A stretch of DNA of 64,000 nt from CAZIOH01 sp964540815 (GTDB lineage Bacteria; Myxococcota_A; Polyangia; Fen-1088): NCBI GenBank assembly GCA_964540815.1, contig CAZIOH010000023.1:10532-74531 (forward strand), written 5' to 3'. A program made the position numbers and the translations under genes. Under the pieces are notes generated by a model. It was not told the DNA's origin, searched no databases, and saw nothing but the letters and a program-made list of their open reading frames with translations. Shown here in pieces: positions 56,701 through 64,000 of the stretch. Position 1 is the first letter of the stretch; each line of letters opens with the position of its first letter.

Positions 56701-59103
56701 CTCGGCGCGACGCTCGAGCTCGCGACCGCGCTCTTCAACGCGGCCATGCTGCTCGTCGAGCTCGGGGATCTGCCGGCGGCCGAACGCATGCTCGAACGCC
56801 TGCGCCACGCGTCCGGCGCGCGCCTGCTGTCGTCGACCGCCGCCTCGGTGGCCTACGTCGAGGCGGAGCTGGCCGCTCGCCGCGGCGATCCGGAGGTGGC
56901 GCTGCGGGCCTTCGCGCGCGTCGCGGAGATCCCCGGCGCGGGGCCCCAGCTCGGCCGGGCCGCGCGCCTCGCCTACGCCGAGCAACTCGCCCGGCATCAG
57001 CGGCTCGCGGAGGCCTGGGAGCAGCTCGACGCGCTCCAGCCCGCCGGCGCGCCTCCGGCGGTACCGGGGCTCGACACGGCCGATCTCGAGCTCGCCTGCG
57101 CGCGGGTGTCGCTCGCGGGGCCCGCGGCCGAGGTCGATCTCGCCGCCGGGCTGACGTCGGTCGCCCGGCTCGAGAGGTGCGCCGAGCTGGCCGAGCGCTC
57201 GGGCCGCAAACCCCTCGCGTGGCGACTCGCTCTATCGGCCGCCCGGCTGCTTCACAGGGCGGGACACACCGCGCGGGCCCAACCCCTGCTGGCGCGCGCC
57301 CGCGGCTCTTTCGAGGAGGTTCGCATGTCGGTTCCGGCAGATCATCGGGCTGGCTTCGAGAGCGACCGCGATGCGCATTTTCTGATCGAGCTCGGCAGGG
57401 CCGCGCGGGCGGCCTCCCCGGGGCCGGCCGGAGCGCCCGCCCCGGTCGATGGAACGCGGGGCGCGGCGGACACGGCGCCGCGACCGGCCCCCGAGCACGG
57501 TGACGGCCGCCTGCGCCGCCTCTTGCGCATCAACAAGCGCCTCAACAGCGAGCTCCGTCTGCCGAGGCTGCTCGAGCTCATCATGGACACCGTCATCGAG
57601 CTCACCGAGGCCGAGCGCGGGTTCGTGCTCCTCGAGGACGACCAGGGCGAGCTGGTGGTCAAGGTGGCCCGCAACATCGGCGAGCAGAGCCTCGAGGCCG
57701 AGTCGTTCGAGCTGTCGCAATCCATCGCCCGCCAGGCCGCGACGGGCGGGCAACCCATCGTCACGGTGGACGCCGGGATGGATCCCCGGTTCCGGGAGGC
57801 GGTGTCCGTCTCCGATCTGCACCTGCGCTCGGTGATGGCCGTGCCGCTGCAGATCAAGGGTCGCGCCGTGGGCACCATCTACGTCGACAACCGCCTGCGC
57901 AAGGGCGCGTTCGGGGAGGCCGACGTCGAGCTGGTCCTGGACTTCGCCGAGCAGGCCGCGATCGCCATCGAGAACGCGCGCCTCATGACCGAGCTGCGCC
58001 GCCGCGAGCGGCAGATCGAGGTGCTGAACCGGCGCCTCGAGCGCGATCTCGTGGCCCGCAAGGAGGAGCTCTCCGGCATGAAGGTCGAGCTGCGGGAGAG
58101 CCGCGAGGCCCTGGCCATCCGCTACGACTACAAGAACATCGTCGGGCGAACCCCGCGCATGCTCGAGCTGTTCCGGCTGCTCGATCGACTGACCGACACC
58201 ACCCTGCCGGTGGTGATCCAGGGGGAGAGCGGGACCGGCAAGGAGCTTGTGGCCCGGGCCCTGCACTTCAACGGCGCGCGCAAGCACCGCGCCTTCGTCT
58301 CCGAGAACTGCGCGGCGATTCCCGAGACGCTGCTCGAGACCACGCTCTTCGGGTCGGTGAAGGGTGCCTACACGGGGGCCGATCACGACACCCGCGGCCT
58401 CTTCGAGGTCGCCGATGGGGGCACGCTGTTCCTCGACGAGGTCGGCGAGATGTCCCCTTCGATGCAGGGGAAGCTGCTGCGGGTCCTGCAGACGGGAGAG
58501 CTGCGCCGGGTGGGCAGCGAGCGCAGCCACAAGGTGGACGTGCGCATCATCGCCGCCACCAACCGCGATCTGTCACGGATGGTCGAGGAGGGGCGCTTTC
58601 GGCAGGATCTGTTCTTCCGTCTGTCCGTGGCCCGCATCGGCCTGCCGCCCTTGCGCGAACGCCGCGAGGACATCCCGGCCATGGTCGAGCACATCCTCGC
58701 GTCGCAGGTCTCCTCCCAGGCCCAGTCGCGGGCGCAGCCCGGTGCGCCGCCCCGCGTCGCGCGGGGCATCGAGCCCGCGGCGCTATCGCGGCTCATGGCC
58801 TACCGCTGGCCGGGCAACGTGCGCGAGCTCGAGAACGAGCTCATGCGCGCGGCCGCGATGTCCCACGAGAGCATTGCCAGCGCCGATCTGTCGCCCCACA
58901 TCGGCGGGGACGAGACCGGCGGCCTCACACCCGAGGACCACCCCGACAACCTGGCGCTTCGCCCTCGGGTCGAGCGTCTCGAGCGCTCGCTCCTGCGCGA
59001 GGCCCTCGGTCGGCACGCCGGCAACCAGACCCGCGCCGCGGAGGCGCTCGGGCTTTCGCGATTCGGCCTTCAGAAGAAGCTCAAGCGCTATCACATGGGT
59101 TGA
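53734..59103 (+). CDS. hybrid Ser/Thr kinase - TPR - GAF - sigma-54 activator
   Basis: A 1,789-residue cytosolic regulator (GTG 53734). Residues about 28-330 form a eukaryote-type kinase: Lys in FALKLF, HGDLSPAN (usually HRDLKPEN) near 176-183, VDFG near 201-204 and GTLGFAAPE. Next is a STAND/AAA-like module with a P-loop-like GAEGMGRRTL near 389-398 that lacks the usual Lys, then TPR/alpha-solenoid repeats to about 1250. A GAF sensor lies near 1268-1418. A sigma-54 AAA+ domain starts near 1469 (GESGTGKELVARAL near 1497, GAYTGA near 1545, FLDEVGEM near 1565). A Fis-type helix-turn-helix ends the protein (RAAEALGLSRFGLQKKLKRYH). The GAYTGA variant of GAFTGA occurs in other activators. Target genes are not known. 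Confidence 0.9.
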   Translation: MEVANSVGRAPAGRGGQAPDAGAERIIGAYRLGPRLGAGSEGELFAATALGAGRVDQPAFALKLFHALSAATETRVRREYERLSGLDHPGIVKPVDLGRAADGRLYLVTELVEGASIAALAERRDRDREEGQREGKQEEKQEAVDHGPTAAVEGFVRVARDVTDALAYLHGRGVIHGDLSPANVRLTPATGAPGVLRAVLVDFGALGGGGLGIGRGSASTGGASGTLGFAAPEALVGSVGPASDLFSLGATLFFAWTGQAPFGVGAPSLQRLLSSSATVPPLASLRAGLPAGWDKLLGDLLARDPGQRPSSARVVLKRIDDLATAALRRIDESAVLPPFPAGDPLAGAFVGRRRERTRIADLVDALEAGGADRERPGAAGVGVAVIAVAGAEGMGRRTLIRAALREAALRRLSRRGASLEIFEGSVSELEAFLDARPEPPEPAPAEPAARWSSVESSDPVRGEERRFVRIADRLDARVASLPLAVVLDPGAESSSLARVLAGGPASRRWLVVLPTVAPLGAFAGLDLVLGPLGLPDAQALLTHATDGEAPSELAERLLRLSGGSPAVLAAVARQWIVASRAGDLRLPSEAGAGLDGLLARSFSGLPTDVRQTVARVFLSQGDLAGAAGDVAIAALDGARAAGWLVDGVEPPRLPSNAHARAVEAALGEPDLRPLALDIVGRAAGQTVPGRSDTESARRASCLRALGRREEAARAFRLAAASAVAGQNLHSERAVAWLEEALQLDPAELPADACAFLVAALAVQGHTGRALARLDATLARGQLSADDRLRLRERKAWLLARAGQPADGFEELSLAWAGTAGDPAITSATARLVRARLARLLLGLGRFDEASRLATETLEAEFGAESGSDLGSARDRPGLALETLGETLILAEAYAGNLAAARTRHRQFCAEHTGFPAARAAYLGAFIEHLAGALDEAIARYRLALALSERLDDPHTRAAIALNLGALAAEAGRYEEALATQDRAIRELGRLGATLELATALFNAAMLLVELGDLPAAERMLERLRHASGARLLSSTAASVAYVEAELAARRGDPEVALRAFARVAEIPGAGPQLGRAARLAYAEQLARHQRLAEAWEQLDALQPAGAPPAVPGLDTADLELACARVSLAGPAAEVDLAAGLTSVARLERCAELAERSGRKPLAWRLALSAARLLHRAGHTARAQPLLARARGSFEEVRMSVPADHRAGFESDRDAHFLIELGRAARAASPGPAGAPAPVDGTRGAADTAPRPAPEHGDGRLRRLLRINKRLNSELRLPRLLELIMDTVIELTEAERGFVLLEDDQGELVVKVARNIGEQSLEAESFELSQSIARQAATGGQPIVTVDAGMDPRFREAVSVSDLHLRSVMAVPLQIKGRAVGTIYVDNRLRKGAFGEADVELVLDFAEQAAIAIENARLMTELRRRERQIEVLNRRLERDLVARKEELSGMKVELRESREALAIRYDYKNIVGRTPRMLELFRLLDRLTDTTLPVVIQGESGTGKELVARALHFNGARKHRAFVSENCAAIPETLLETTLFGSVKGAYTGADHDTRGLFEVADGGTLFLDEVGEMSPSMQGKLLRVLQTGELRRVGSERSHKVDVRIIAATNRDLSRMVEEGRFRQDLFFRLSVARIGLPPLRERREDIPAMVEHILASQVSSQAQSRAQPGAPPRVARGIEPAALSRLMAYRWPGNVRELENELMRAAAMSHESIASADLSPHIGGDETGGLTPEDHPDNLALRPRVERLERSLLREALGRHAGNQTRAAEALGLSRFGLQKKLKRYHMG

Positions 59104-59215
59104 CACGGCTGCCAACTCGGTTGTCGCTCGGCCTCCTGGACCGGCCAGAATCGGCGAGGATCCGGGCTTTTCCAGTGGTTTGAAAGTTGCTTCGTCCAAT
59201 CCGGGGGACTGCAGC

Positions 59216-59638
59216 ATGCGCACGCGACACGACAGAAGAGAGCCTCACCGTCTCGGCAAGCTGCTGGCGGCCGTTGGCGTGCTCTTCACCCTGTGGGCCT
59301 GCGGCCCGGTCTACATCCCCGTTCCTCCGCCGAGCCAGATCTCCTTCACCTCCGAGGACCTGGTCGACGCCACCGGCACCACCCACCATCTGTGGATCAC
59401 GGCCGGGGGCCCCGATCCCGCCGCTGCCGGAGCCACATTCTTCGTGTTCGACCGCGAACGCAACGCAGGCGTGATCGCCGGCGCCAACCCCGATGGCAGC
59501 TTCGTCGCTCCGCCCTTCGAGGGGACCCTCGGCGATCACGTCGATCTCTACTACCGCGATCCGCGCGGTCGCAGCAGCGGCACGACGTGTCGCCTCCTCG
59601 GTCCCGACACCCCCTACGCCCCCCTGTGCCCTCCGTAG
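59216..59638 (+). CDS. small lipoprotein of unknown function
   Basis: From ATG 59216 the 140-residue product has a basic N-region (RTRHDRREPHR), a hydrophobic core (LGKLLAAVGVLFTL) and lipobox LWAC. The mature part begins GPVYIPVPPPSQI and is beta-rich, ending TCRLLGPDTPYAPLCPP with two Cys. I do not recognise the family. It stands between the sigma-54 activator and a terminator; it may be co-transcribed with the activator gene, since only 112 bp separate them. Confidence 0.65.
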   Translation: MRTRHDRREPHRLGKLLAAVGVLFTLWACGPVYIPVPPPSQISFTSEDLVDATGTTHHLWITAGGPDPAAAGATFFVFDRERNAGVIAGANPDGSFVAPPFEGTLGDHVDLYYRDPRGRSSGTTCRLLGPDTPYAPLCPP

Positions 59639-59667
59639 GACAGCTCCCTTCGCGGGCATGGGAGGAT

Positions 59668-59694
59668 CGTGGGGGGCCGTCCGCGGCCCCCACG
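59668..59694. terminator. bidirectional terminator between lipoprotein and TIGR04563-like genes
   Basis: CGTGGGGG (59668-59675) pairs with CCCCCACG (59687-59694), with an inner CCG/CGG stem. A second hairpin, GCGCC-GAA-GGCGC (59696-59708), follows and runs into GTTAATC. It separates convergent genes. Confidence 0.6.
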
Positions 59695-59709
59695 AGCGCC
59701 GAAGGCGCG

Positions 59710-59970
59710 TTAATCGTCGTCGGTGGGCCCCGAGACGCTGGGCAGACGGCGGATCTCGTCGCGCGCGCGGCGCCAGGCGGCCTGGATGATCCATGAGATC
59801 GAACGATCTTGACGGATGGCCTCGTGCTGCGTCTCGCTCAGCATCGAGGCGTTGAAGTAGAGGGTGACCTTCTTCTTCGAGGTGGGCAGCGGAGCTGCGC
59901 TCGCGCTGTCCGGCGTGCTCGGCGGGGTCGAATTGTCCGGCGTGGCCGGATCGTCGTTGGGGGGTGACAC
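59710..59970 (-). CDS. small TIGR04563-like protein
   Basis: An 86-residue protein with a Pro/Ser/Asp-rich N-terminus and a core KVTLYFNASMLSETQHEAIRQ, followed by DRSISWIIQAAWRRARDEI (motifs of the small deltaproteobacterial/Myxococcota family TIGR04563). The beta-strand then two-helix pattern is reminiscent of ribbon-helix-helix DNA-binding folds, but that role is not proved. It precedes two outer-membrane barrel genes on the same strand, with 16 bp to the first. Confidence 0.75.
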   Translation of the reverse strand: MSPPNDDPATPDNSTPPSTPDSASAAPLPTSKKKVTLYFNASMLSETQHEAIRQDRSISWIIQAAWRRARDEIRRLPSVSGPTDDD

Positions 59971-59986
59971 GGTGGTTCTCGTTGGG

Positions 59987-60970
59987 TTACGGGGAGATGT
60001 TGGCGGTGGCCGGCAGGTAGACGGTGAGGCCGAGCAGCGCCATGAGGTGCGAGCTCCAGGTCAGATCCTTGTTGCTGACGGCGGGCTGTCCGCCGCTCCC
60101 GTCGAGCACGCCGGTCACCACCACACCCCGTCCGGCGGGGTTGTCCTTGATGAAGACGTCCCGCAGCTCGAGAGACAGCGCCAGGTAGTCGTTGAAGAAG
60201 CTGTGAAACCCGATGCCCCCCATTCCCCCGATCTTGCTCCCGCTGACGATGCAGGTGGCGGAATTGGTGCTCGGGGTGTCGCCGCAGGTGACGGTCCCCG
60301 CGGTCGGCGTGACCGCCGCCAGGTTCACCAGGGTGGGACCCGCGAACAGGTAGAAATCGTAGTGGGCGAAGTAGCTGCCGAAGAGCGAGTACTTGCCGGT
60401 GAAGGGAGTCACCTCGATCCGCGCCGCCAGGATCGACGACTCCTTGTTCATGCCCCGGAGGGCATCGGTCTTGGTGGGGGTGCGCGGCATGTCGTTGTTG
60501 GTGGCCTGGGGCAGCCGGCTCTGCAGCTCATCGTTGAACCCGGTCGAGATGGTGCTGACGTTGAACGTCCCGAGCACCGACAGAGACAGCCAGTCGGTGA
60601 TGTGGAAGCCGAGGTGCACGTCGGCCAGGACCCCGTGATAGAAGGTCTCGTTCACGGTGGAGCCGAGGCCGGCGCCGAGCTCGAAGCGCGTCTGGCGGAG
60701 CTCGACCCGCTTCCGGATCGCCGGCGCATCGGCGAGCGGGCTGCGGCGCTGGGCGTTGGCGGCGTGCGGAAGCAGGACCAGGAACATCGGTGCGAGGCCG
60801 AGGGCGAAGCCCAACCGCCGGCGCAGCCGTGACCAGGGAGAAGCGGCGGCAGAGTGGTCAGGAGAAGGGCCAACCGAAGGGCCGAGAGCAGGGAAAGGAA
60901 GGCAGGGCGGCAGATGGGACTTTCCAGGCGAGCTGCAAGCGGTCTTCCGCTGGGTCATCCGTTGCGTCAT
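59987..60970 (-). CDS. outer-membrane beta-barrel protein 1
   Basis: Predicted 327-residue barrel from ATG 60970, preceded by GAGGA. A long N-terminus with hydrophobic FALGLAPMFLVLLPHAANA acts as the signal. The mature protein begins QRRSPLADAPAIRKRVELRQTRFELGAG and shows alternating aromatic strands (YHGVLADVHLGFHITDW, YDFYLFAGPTLVNLA, DYLALSLELRDVFI). It matches the 'outer membrane beta-barrel domain' family of Myxococcota in layout. Two such genes stand in tandem, probably forming part of a complex. An open frame extends to 61021 but would add a charged segment. Confidence 0.75.
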   Translation of the reverse strand: MTQRMTQRKTACSSPGKSHLPPCLPFPALGPSVGPSPDHSAAASPWSRLRRRLGFALGLAPMFLVLLPHAANAQRRSPLADAPAIRKRVELRQTRFELGAGLGSTVNETFYHGVLADVHLGFHITDWLSLSVLGTFNVSTISTGFNDELQSRLPQATNNDMPRTPTKTDALRGMNKESSILAARIEVTPFTGKYSLFGSYFAHYDFYLFAGPTLVNLAAVTPTAGTVTCGDTPSTNSATCIVSGSKIGGMGGIGFHSFFNDYLALSLELRDVFIKDNPAGRGVVVTGVLDGSGGQPAVSNKDLTWSSHLMALLGLTVYLPATANISP

Positions 60971-61045
60971 GGGCTGATCCTCTTTCGTGCGCAGATTCGG
61001 GGGGGACTTGTCTGGGACCACGTGGCCTATGGGCGAGCGGGCAGG

Positions 61046-61957
61046 TTACCTGGGCGTCTTGTACTGGAACTTGGTGGGCAGGTAGAACCCTGCCCCGACG
61101 TAGAACATCACGTTGTGAACCAGCGCGGAGTCCGCCGCCGACTTGGCGAGGGCGGAGGTCCAGACCACCCCGTTCGGGTGGGGGTTGGTGCTCTCGAACT
61201 TGTCGAGGATCAGGTAGTCGCGAACGGCGTAGTTCAACGTCAGCCAGTCGAAGAGGAAGAACCGTCCACCGAGGGCGATGTTCGGGGTGATGGAGAGGTT
61301 GTCGAAGGACGGATCGGAGGGGTTGCGCGGGATGATCTCGGTCTTGGTCACCCCGATGCCGGCCGACGCGAAGATCTCCCAGTGCAGGATTCCCCGGTTG
61401 AACCAGGCGAACTTGCCGTAGACCGGCACGTACCCGAAGTTGAGCGCCCCTCCATAGACGTACTTGTTCAGGGTGGGGATCTGGTTGTACTGCAGCCCGA
61501 CCAGGGCCTCCCGCTCGGTCAGCTGCTTGATGTAGTAGTTGCCCTGCAGCCCCACCCAGATCGCATCCGACAGGAAATAGTTGAGGTCCGCACCGAAGAC
61601 GTAGTGCCGGATCATGATGTCGTTCACCGAGACGCCGGTGAAGGGTGACAGCTCGAAGCGGCCGCCCTTGAGGAAGCGCTTGCGGGGAAGGACGGCGATG
61701 TCCTGCCAGGACAGGGTGGCCGAGGTCTTGACGGCCGCGACCGGCGCATCGCCCGACTTGTCCGAGAGATCGAGCTCGCCCGTGGTGTCGAGGGGGGGGC
61801 TGGTGGTCCCAGAGGCATCCGCGTCGGCCGGGGTCGCGTTCTGCTGATCGGAATTTCCGGCGTTCCCCTCCGCCGCGGTCTTCGCCGCGAATGCCGCCCC
61901 GGAGTCGAATTCTCCCATGGCAAACACCACGAAGAGGCAGATGGCCAGTCGCTTCAT
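61046..61957 (-). CDS. outer-membrane beta-barrel protein 2
   Basis: A 303-residue barrel with a canonical signal peptide (MKRLAICLFVVFAMGE, cleavage near AFAAK). An Asp/Thr/Asn-rich stretch precedes FELSPFTGVSVNDIMIRHYVF and many aromatic strands (FLSDAIWVGLQGNYYIK, WFNRGILHWEIFASAGIG, FFLFDWLTLNYAVRDYLI). It shares the FELSPF- and VRDYL-type motifs with barrel 1 (FELGAG, LRDVFI), so they are paralogues. It lies upstream of barrel 1 with a 75-bp gap. The promoter is probably the TATAGT at 62045-62050. Confidence 0.78.
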   Translation of the reverse strand: MKRLAICLFVVFAMGEFDSGAAFAAKTAAEGNAGNSDQQNATPADADASGTTSPPLDTTGELDLSDKSGDAPVAAVKTSATLSWQDIAVLPRKRFLKGGRFELSPFTGVSVNDIMIRHYVFGADLNYFLSDAIWVGLQGNYYIKQLTEREALVGLQYNQIPTLNKYVYGGALNFGYVPVYGKFAWFNRGILHWEIFASAGIGVTKTEIIPRNPSDPSFDNLSITPNIALGGRFFLFDWLTLNYAVRDYLILDKFESTNPHPNGVVWTSALAKSAADSALVHNVMFYVGAGFYLPTKFQYKTPR

Positions 61958-62044
61958 GTTCCCTCGCTCTTGAGACGGAGTTGGGTGACCAACGAAAAAG
62001 CCAAAGATTTCAAAGGCTTAAATGGGTGGGCAAAAGGATTGCGC

Positions 62045-62074
62045 ACTATATCACGTCGATTTTTTGGCAAGCAA
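62045..62074 (-). promoter_or_regulatory. candidate promoter for the barrel operon
   Basis: On the minus strand TTGCTT (62074-62069), 18 bp and TATAGT (62050-62045), in an AT-rich gap unusual for this genome. The start near 62038 would give an ~80-nt leader with GAGGGAAC before ATG 61957. Confidence 0.4.
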
Positions 62075-62120
62075 ATAAAAAAGCCCCAAAACATGCGGGT
62101 TCCAAACTTGTCGTGAAGGT

Positions 62121-63587
62121 TCAGGATCGGAGCCCGGAGCTCGCGGCCGCATCCTCATACAAGGCTTCGACGAATTCGTCAGGATCGAACGCGCGCAAAT
62201 CGTCCACGCGCTCCCCGATCCCGACGAAGCGCACCGGGATCTGGAGCTGGTCGGCGATGCCGAGGATCACTCCGCCCTTGGCGGTCCCGTCGAGCTTGGT
62301 GAGCACGATGCCCGAGACCGCCATGGCCTGGGTGAACATCTGGGCCTGGGCGATGGCGTTCTGTCCGCTGGTCGAATCGATGACCAGCCAGGTCTCGTGC
62401 GGCGCCCCCTCGGTGGCCTTGCCGATCACCCGCCGGACCTTCTGCAGCTCCTCCATCAAGTCGACCTTGGTGTGCAGCCTCCCGGCGGTGTCGGCAATCA
62501 CCACGTCGAACCCCTCGGTCTTTCCCTTCTTGACCGCGTCGAAGAGCACCGACGAGGGATCGGCGCCCTCCTTGCCCCGGACGATGCTGGCCCCGCTGCG
62601 CGTGGCCCAGATCTCGAGCTGCTCGGCGGCGGCGGCGCGGAAGGTGTCACCGGCGCCGACCAGGACCTTCTTGCCTTCGCCGACCAGCTTGGCGGCCAGC
62701 TTGCCGATGGTGGTGGTCTTGCCGCTGCCGTTGACCCCGATGACGAGCAAGACGAAGGGAGGAGACGCCGGCGGGTCGAAGGTCATGGGCGCGCCGCTGT
62801 CCGCGAGCAGCCGGCGGGTCCGGGCGCGCAGGTATTCCCAGATGGAATCGACCGACGTCAGCTCCTTCTTCGACAGGGACGTGCGCATCTCCTCGATCAG
62901 CTTCTGGCTGGTGCGCACGCCGATGTCGGCGGTGAGGAGGATCTTCTCCACCTCGTCGAGGATGGCGGGATCGACCTCGCGCTTGCCGGCGAAGACCTGG
63001 CCGAGGCGCGAGATCCAGCCGGCGCGGGTCTTGGCCAGCCCCTGACCGAGGGCGGCGACGTCCCGCCTGGGCTTGATGGGGGTGTGGGCCGCCGGTGTCG
63101 GGCTGGCCACCGGAGCCACCGCGGGCGTGGCGACCGACGCAGGCTCGGGGGCCGGCGGCGATACCACTTCGGGGGGGCGAGCCGGCGCGGGCGGGGCGAG
63201 GTCGGGCACCGATCGGAGGTGCGTGGGTCGGGCGGGTGGGGCCGTGGGCGACGGCGCGGGCGCGGGCGATGGCGCGGGAGCCGGTGCAACGGCGCGGGTG
63301 GGGGCGAGGGCCGCCTCGGGCCGGACGGTCGACTCGGGGGCAGCCGGCTCCGATGGGGCGGCGGTCGGGGGCGAGGCCGTGCGCTGCTTCGGTGGCGCGG
63401 GCGCCGGTTCGGGCGCGATCTCCTCGAGCTCCCGCCGGCGGCGGGCCCGCGCCCTCCGGACGAGGAGCAGGCCGAACCCAGCACTGCCGAGGAGGCAGCC
63501 CGCGGCAACCGCCGCCTCGATGAGCTGACCGGGGTCCAAGTGCATGACGCTGGAATCCATGGGCGGCGGGACATTACCATCGACCAT
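62121..63587 (-). CDS. ftsY: signal recognition particle receptor FtsY
   Basis: GTPase that docks SRP at the membrane. The 488-residue protein has an N-terminal hydrophobic segment (IEAAVAAGCLLGSAGFGLLLV) followed by Arg-rich and Ala/Pro-rich linker to residue 170. Its NG domain then contains the N-domain helices, GVNGSGKTTTIGKLA (G1), DTFRAAAAEQL (insertion box), DTAGRLHTKVDLMEELQK (G3), TKLDGTAKGG (G4 region) and VGIGERVDDLRAFD. The start ATG 63587 was kept; ATG 63560 or 63545 (MHLDPGQL) are plausible. An Ala-Pro repeat encoded near 63235-63290 lies in the linker. Divergent from smc. Confidence 0.95.
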   Translation of the reverse strand: MVDGNVPPPMDSSVMHLDPGQLIEAAVAAGCLLGSAGFGLLLVRRARARRRRELEEIAPEPAPAPPKQRTASPPTAAPSEPAAPESTVRPEAALAPTRAVAPAPAPSPAPAPSPTAPPARPTHLRSVPDLAPPAPARPPEVVSPPAPEPASVATPAVAPVASPTPAAHTPIKPRRDVAALGQGLAKTRAGWISRLGQVFAGKREVDPAILDEVEKILLTADIGVRTSQKLIEEMRTSLSKKELTSVDSIWEYLRARTRRLLADSGAPMTFDPPASPPFVLLVIGVNGSGKTTTIGKLAAKLVGEGKKVLVGAGDTFRAAAAEQLEIWATRSGASIVRGKEGADPSSVLFDAVKKGKTEGFDVVIADTAGRLHTKVDLMEELQKVRRVIGKATEGAPHETWLVIDSTSGQNAIAQAQMFTQAMAVSGIVLTKLDGTAKGGVILGIADQLQIPVRFVGIGERVDDLRAFDPDEFVEALYEDAAASSGLRS

Positions 63588-63710
63588 CGCGTCGAGGGAG
63601 GGGGCGGCGGCCGAGTCGGCGGCCGCGGTGGGAGTCGCCGGGACGAAAAAAGGCGCGATTTCCCGCCGGACACGGCAAGATCCCGGCCCAGGTCATCCCC
63701 GGCGGGGGAT

Positions 63711-63739
63711 TTGCCGAAAACGCCCCGTGACCATATAAG
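63711..63739 (+). promoter_or_regulatory. smc promoter
   Basis: TTGCCG (63711-63716), exactly 17 bp, then TATAAG (63734-63739): five of six -10 bases match TATAAT. A start near 63746 gives a leader of about 59 nt. The -10 lies inside the left arm and spacer of the inverted repeat at 63726-63754. Confidence 0.65.
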
Positions 63740-63754
63740 TAGCGTATGGTCACG
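63726..63754. promoter_or_regulatory. inverted repeat overlapping the smc promoter (possible operator)
   Basis: CGTGACCATA (63726-63735) and TATGGTCACG (63745-63754) are perfect 10-bp arms with a 9-bp spacer. The repeat covers the -10 element and the expected transcription start, where a dimeric repressor would block initiation. Confidence 0.65.
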
Positions 63755-63804
63755 TCGTTCGACGGGCAAGTGTTCCGGTGGTGCCCGCCTTCTGGAGAGA
63801 GCCG

Positions 63805-64000
63805 ATGAAGATCAAGCGGGTCGAGATCCTGGGCTTCAAGTCGTTCGTGGAGAAGACCACCATCGCGTTCACCGATCCGATCACGGCGATCGTCGGCCCG
63901 AACGGGTGCGGAAAGTCCAACGTGGTCGATGCGATTCGCTGGGTGATGGGCGAGCAGTCCGCCAAGCACCTGCGCGGCCGCGCCATGGAGGACGTGATCT
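63805..64000 (+). CDS. smc: SMC, chromosome segregation ATPase (N-terminus only)
   Basis: The first 65 residues are visible. They begin MKIKRVEILGFKSFVEKT and contain Walker A GPNGCGKSNVVDAIRWVMGEQS, the start of a bacterial SMC head. The ribosome site GGAGAGA (about 63793-63799) supports ATG 63805. The rest continues beyond the window. The upstream region holds a good promoter with an inverted repeat. Confidence 0.93.
   Translation, partial: MKIKRVEILGFKSFVEKTTIAFTDPITAIVGPNGCGKSNVVDAIRWVMGEQSAKHLRGRAMEDVI

Overview
The window is GC-rich and gene-dense. It looks like a chromosome segment of a Myxococcota (myxobacterium-like) species. This rests on several protein traits. One protein is a hybrid of a eukaryote-type Ser/Thr kinase and a sigma-54 activator. 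A secreted metalloprotease has a MYXO-CTERM-like sorting tail. A small protein resembles the TIGR04563 family of this phylum, and two outer-membrane barrels resemble the 'outer membrane beta-barrel domain' family. There are AgmX/PglI-like and HEAT-repeat secreted proteins and many lipoproteins with Gly/Ser/Thr linkers. I see no rRNA, tRNA, CRISPR array, phage or transposase gene. About fifty genes fill almost all of the window, often with 1-25 bp overlaps.

Layout. 1-6.7 kb (minus): recC and the 5' two thirds of recB. 6.9-9.9 kb: two secreted proteins (TonB_C/HEAT and YVTN propeller). 10-11.6 kb (minus): aldehyde dehydrogenase. 11.8-15.9 kb (plus): B12-binding mutase subunit, AgmX-like/bicupin protein, acyl-CoA dehydrogenase and the mutase chaperone MeaB. 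16-18 kb: lipoprotein and a geranylgeranyl-reductase-type flavoprotein. 18-21.7 kb (minus): an HU/IHF protein, then the operon scoA-scoB-methylmalonyl-CoA mutase large subunit. 21.9-24.7 kb (plus): rlmD and two type IV pilin-like genes.

24.7-33 kb is a compact glycan-degradation locus. It has a PAT/AmpG-like transporter, two carbohydrate-binding-like lipoproteins, an outer-membrane barrel and two GH8 glycosidase lipoproteins. 33-37.3 kb (minus): PASTA protein, vapBC toxin-antitoxin and an MMPL/RND exporter. 37.5-42.5 kb: trpEGDCF. 42.5-43.6 kb: a DciA-like protein, ridA and rpmB. 43.6-47.5 kb: a lipoprotein with carboxypeptidase-regulatory repeats, a matrixin and its secreted neighbour. 47.6-53.6 kb (plus): a HARE-HTH/Mrr-like protein, lipB, overlapping ATP-grasp and GNAT genes, and a HEAT lipoprotein. 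53.7-59.1 kb: the 1,789-residue kinase/sigma-54 activator. 59.2-62 kb: small lipoprotein, TIGR04563-like protein and two barrels. 62.1-64 kb: ftsY and the start of smc, divergent.

How they work together. The MeaB, mutase and ScoAB genes, with the acyl-CoA dehydrogenase, fit degradation of branched-chain amino acids, propionate or odd-chain substrates. Mutase would make succinyl-CoA, which ScoAB can use as CoA donor. The trp genes turn chorismate into indole-glycerol phosphate; trpB and trpA are not here. The glycan locus could bind and cleave a beta-1,4-glucan at the surface and import the fragments. The most notable points are the glycan locus, the HARE/Mrr-like protein, the kinase/sigma-54 hybrid, the overlapping ATP-grasp/GNAT pair, two perfect inverted repeats at the vapBC and smc promoters, and in-frame or start-adjacent simple-sequence repeats in housekeeping genes.
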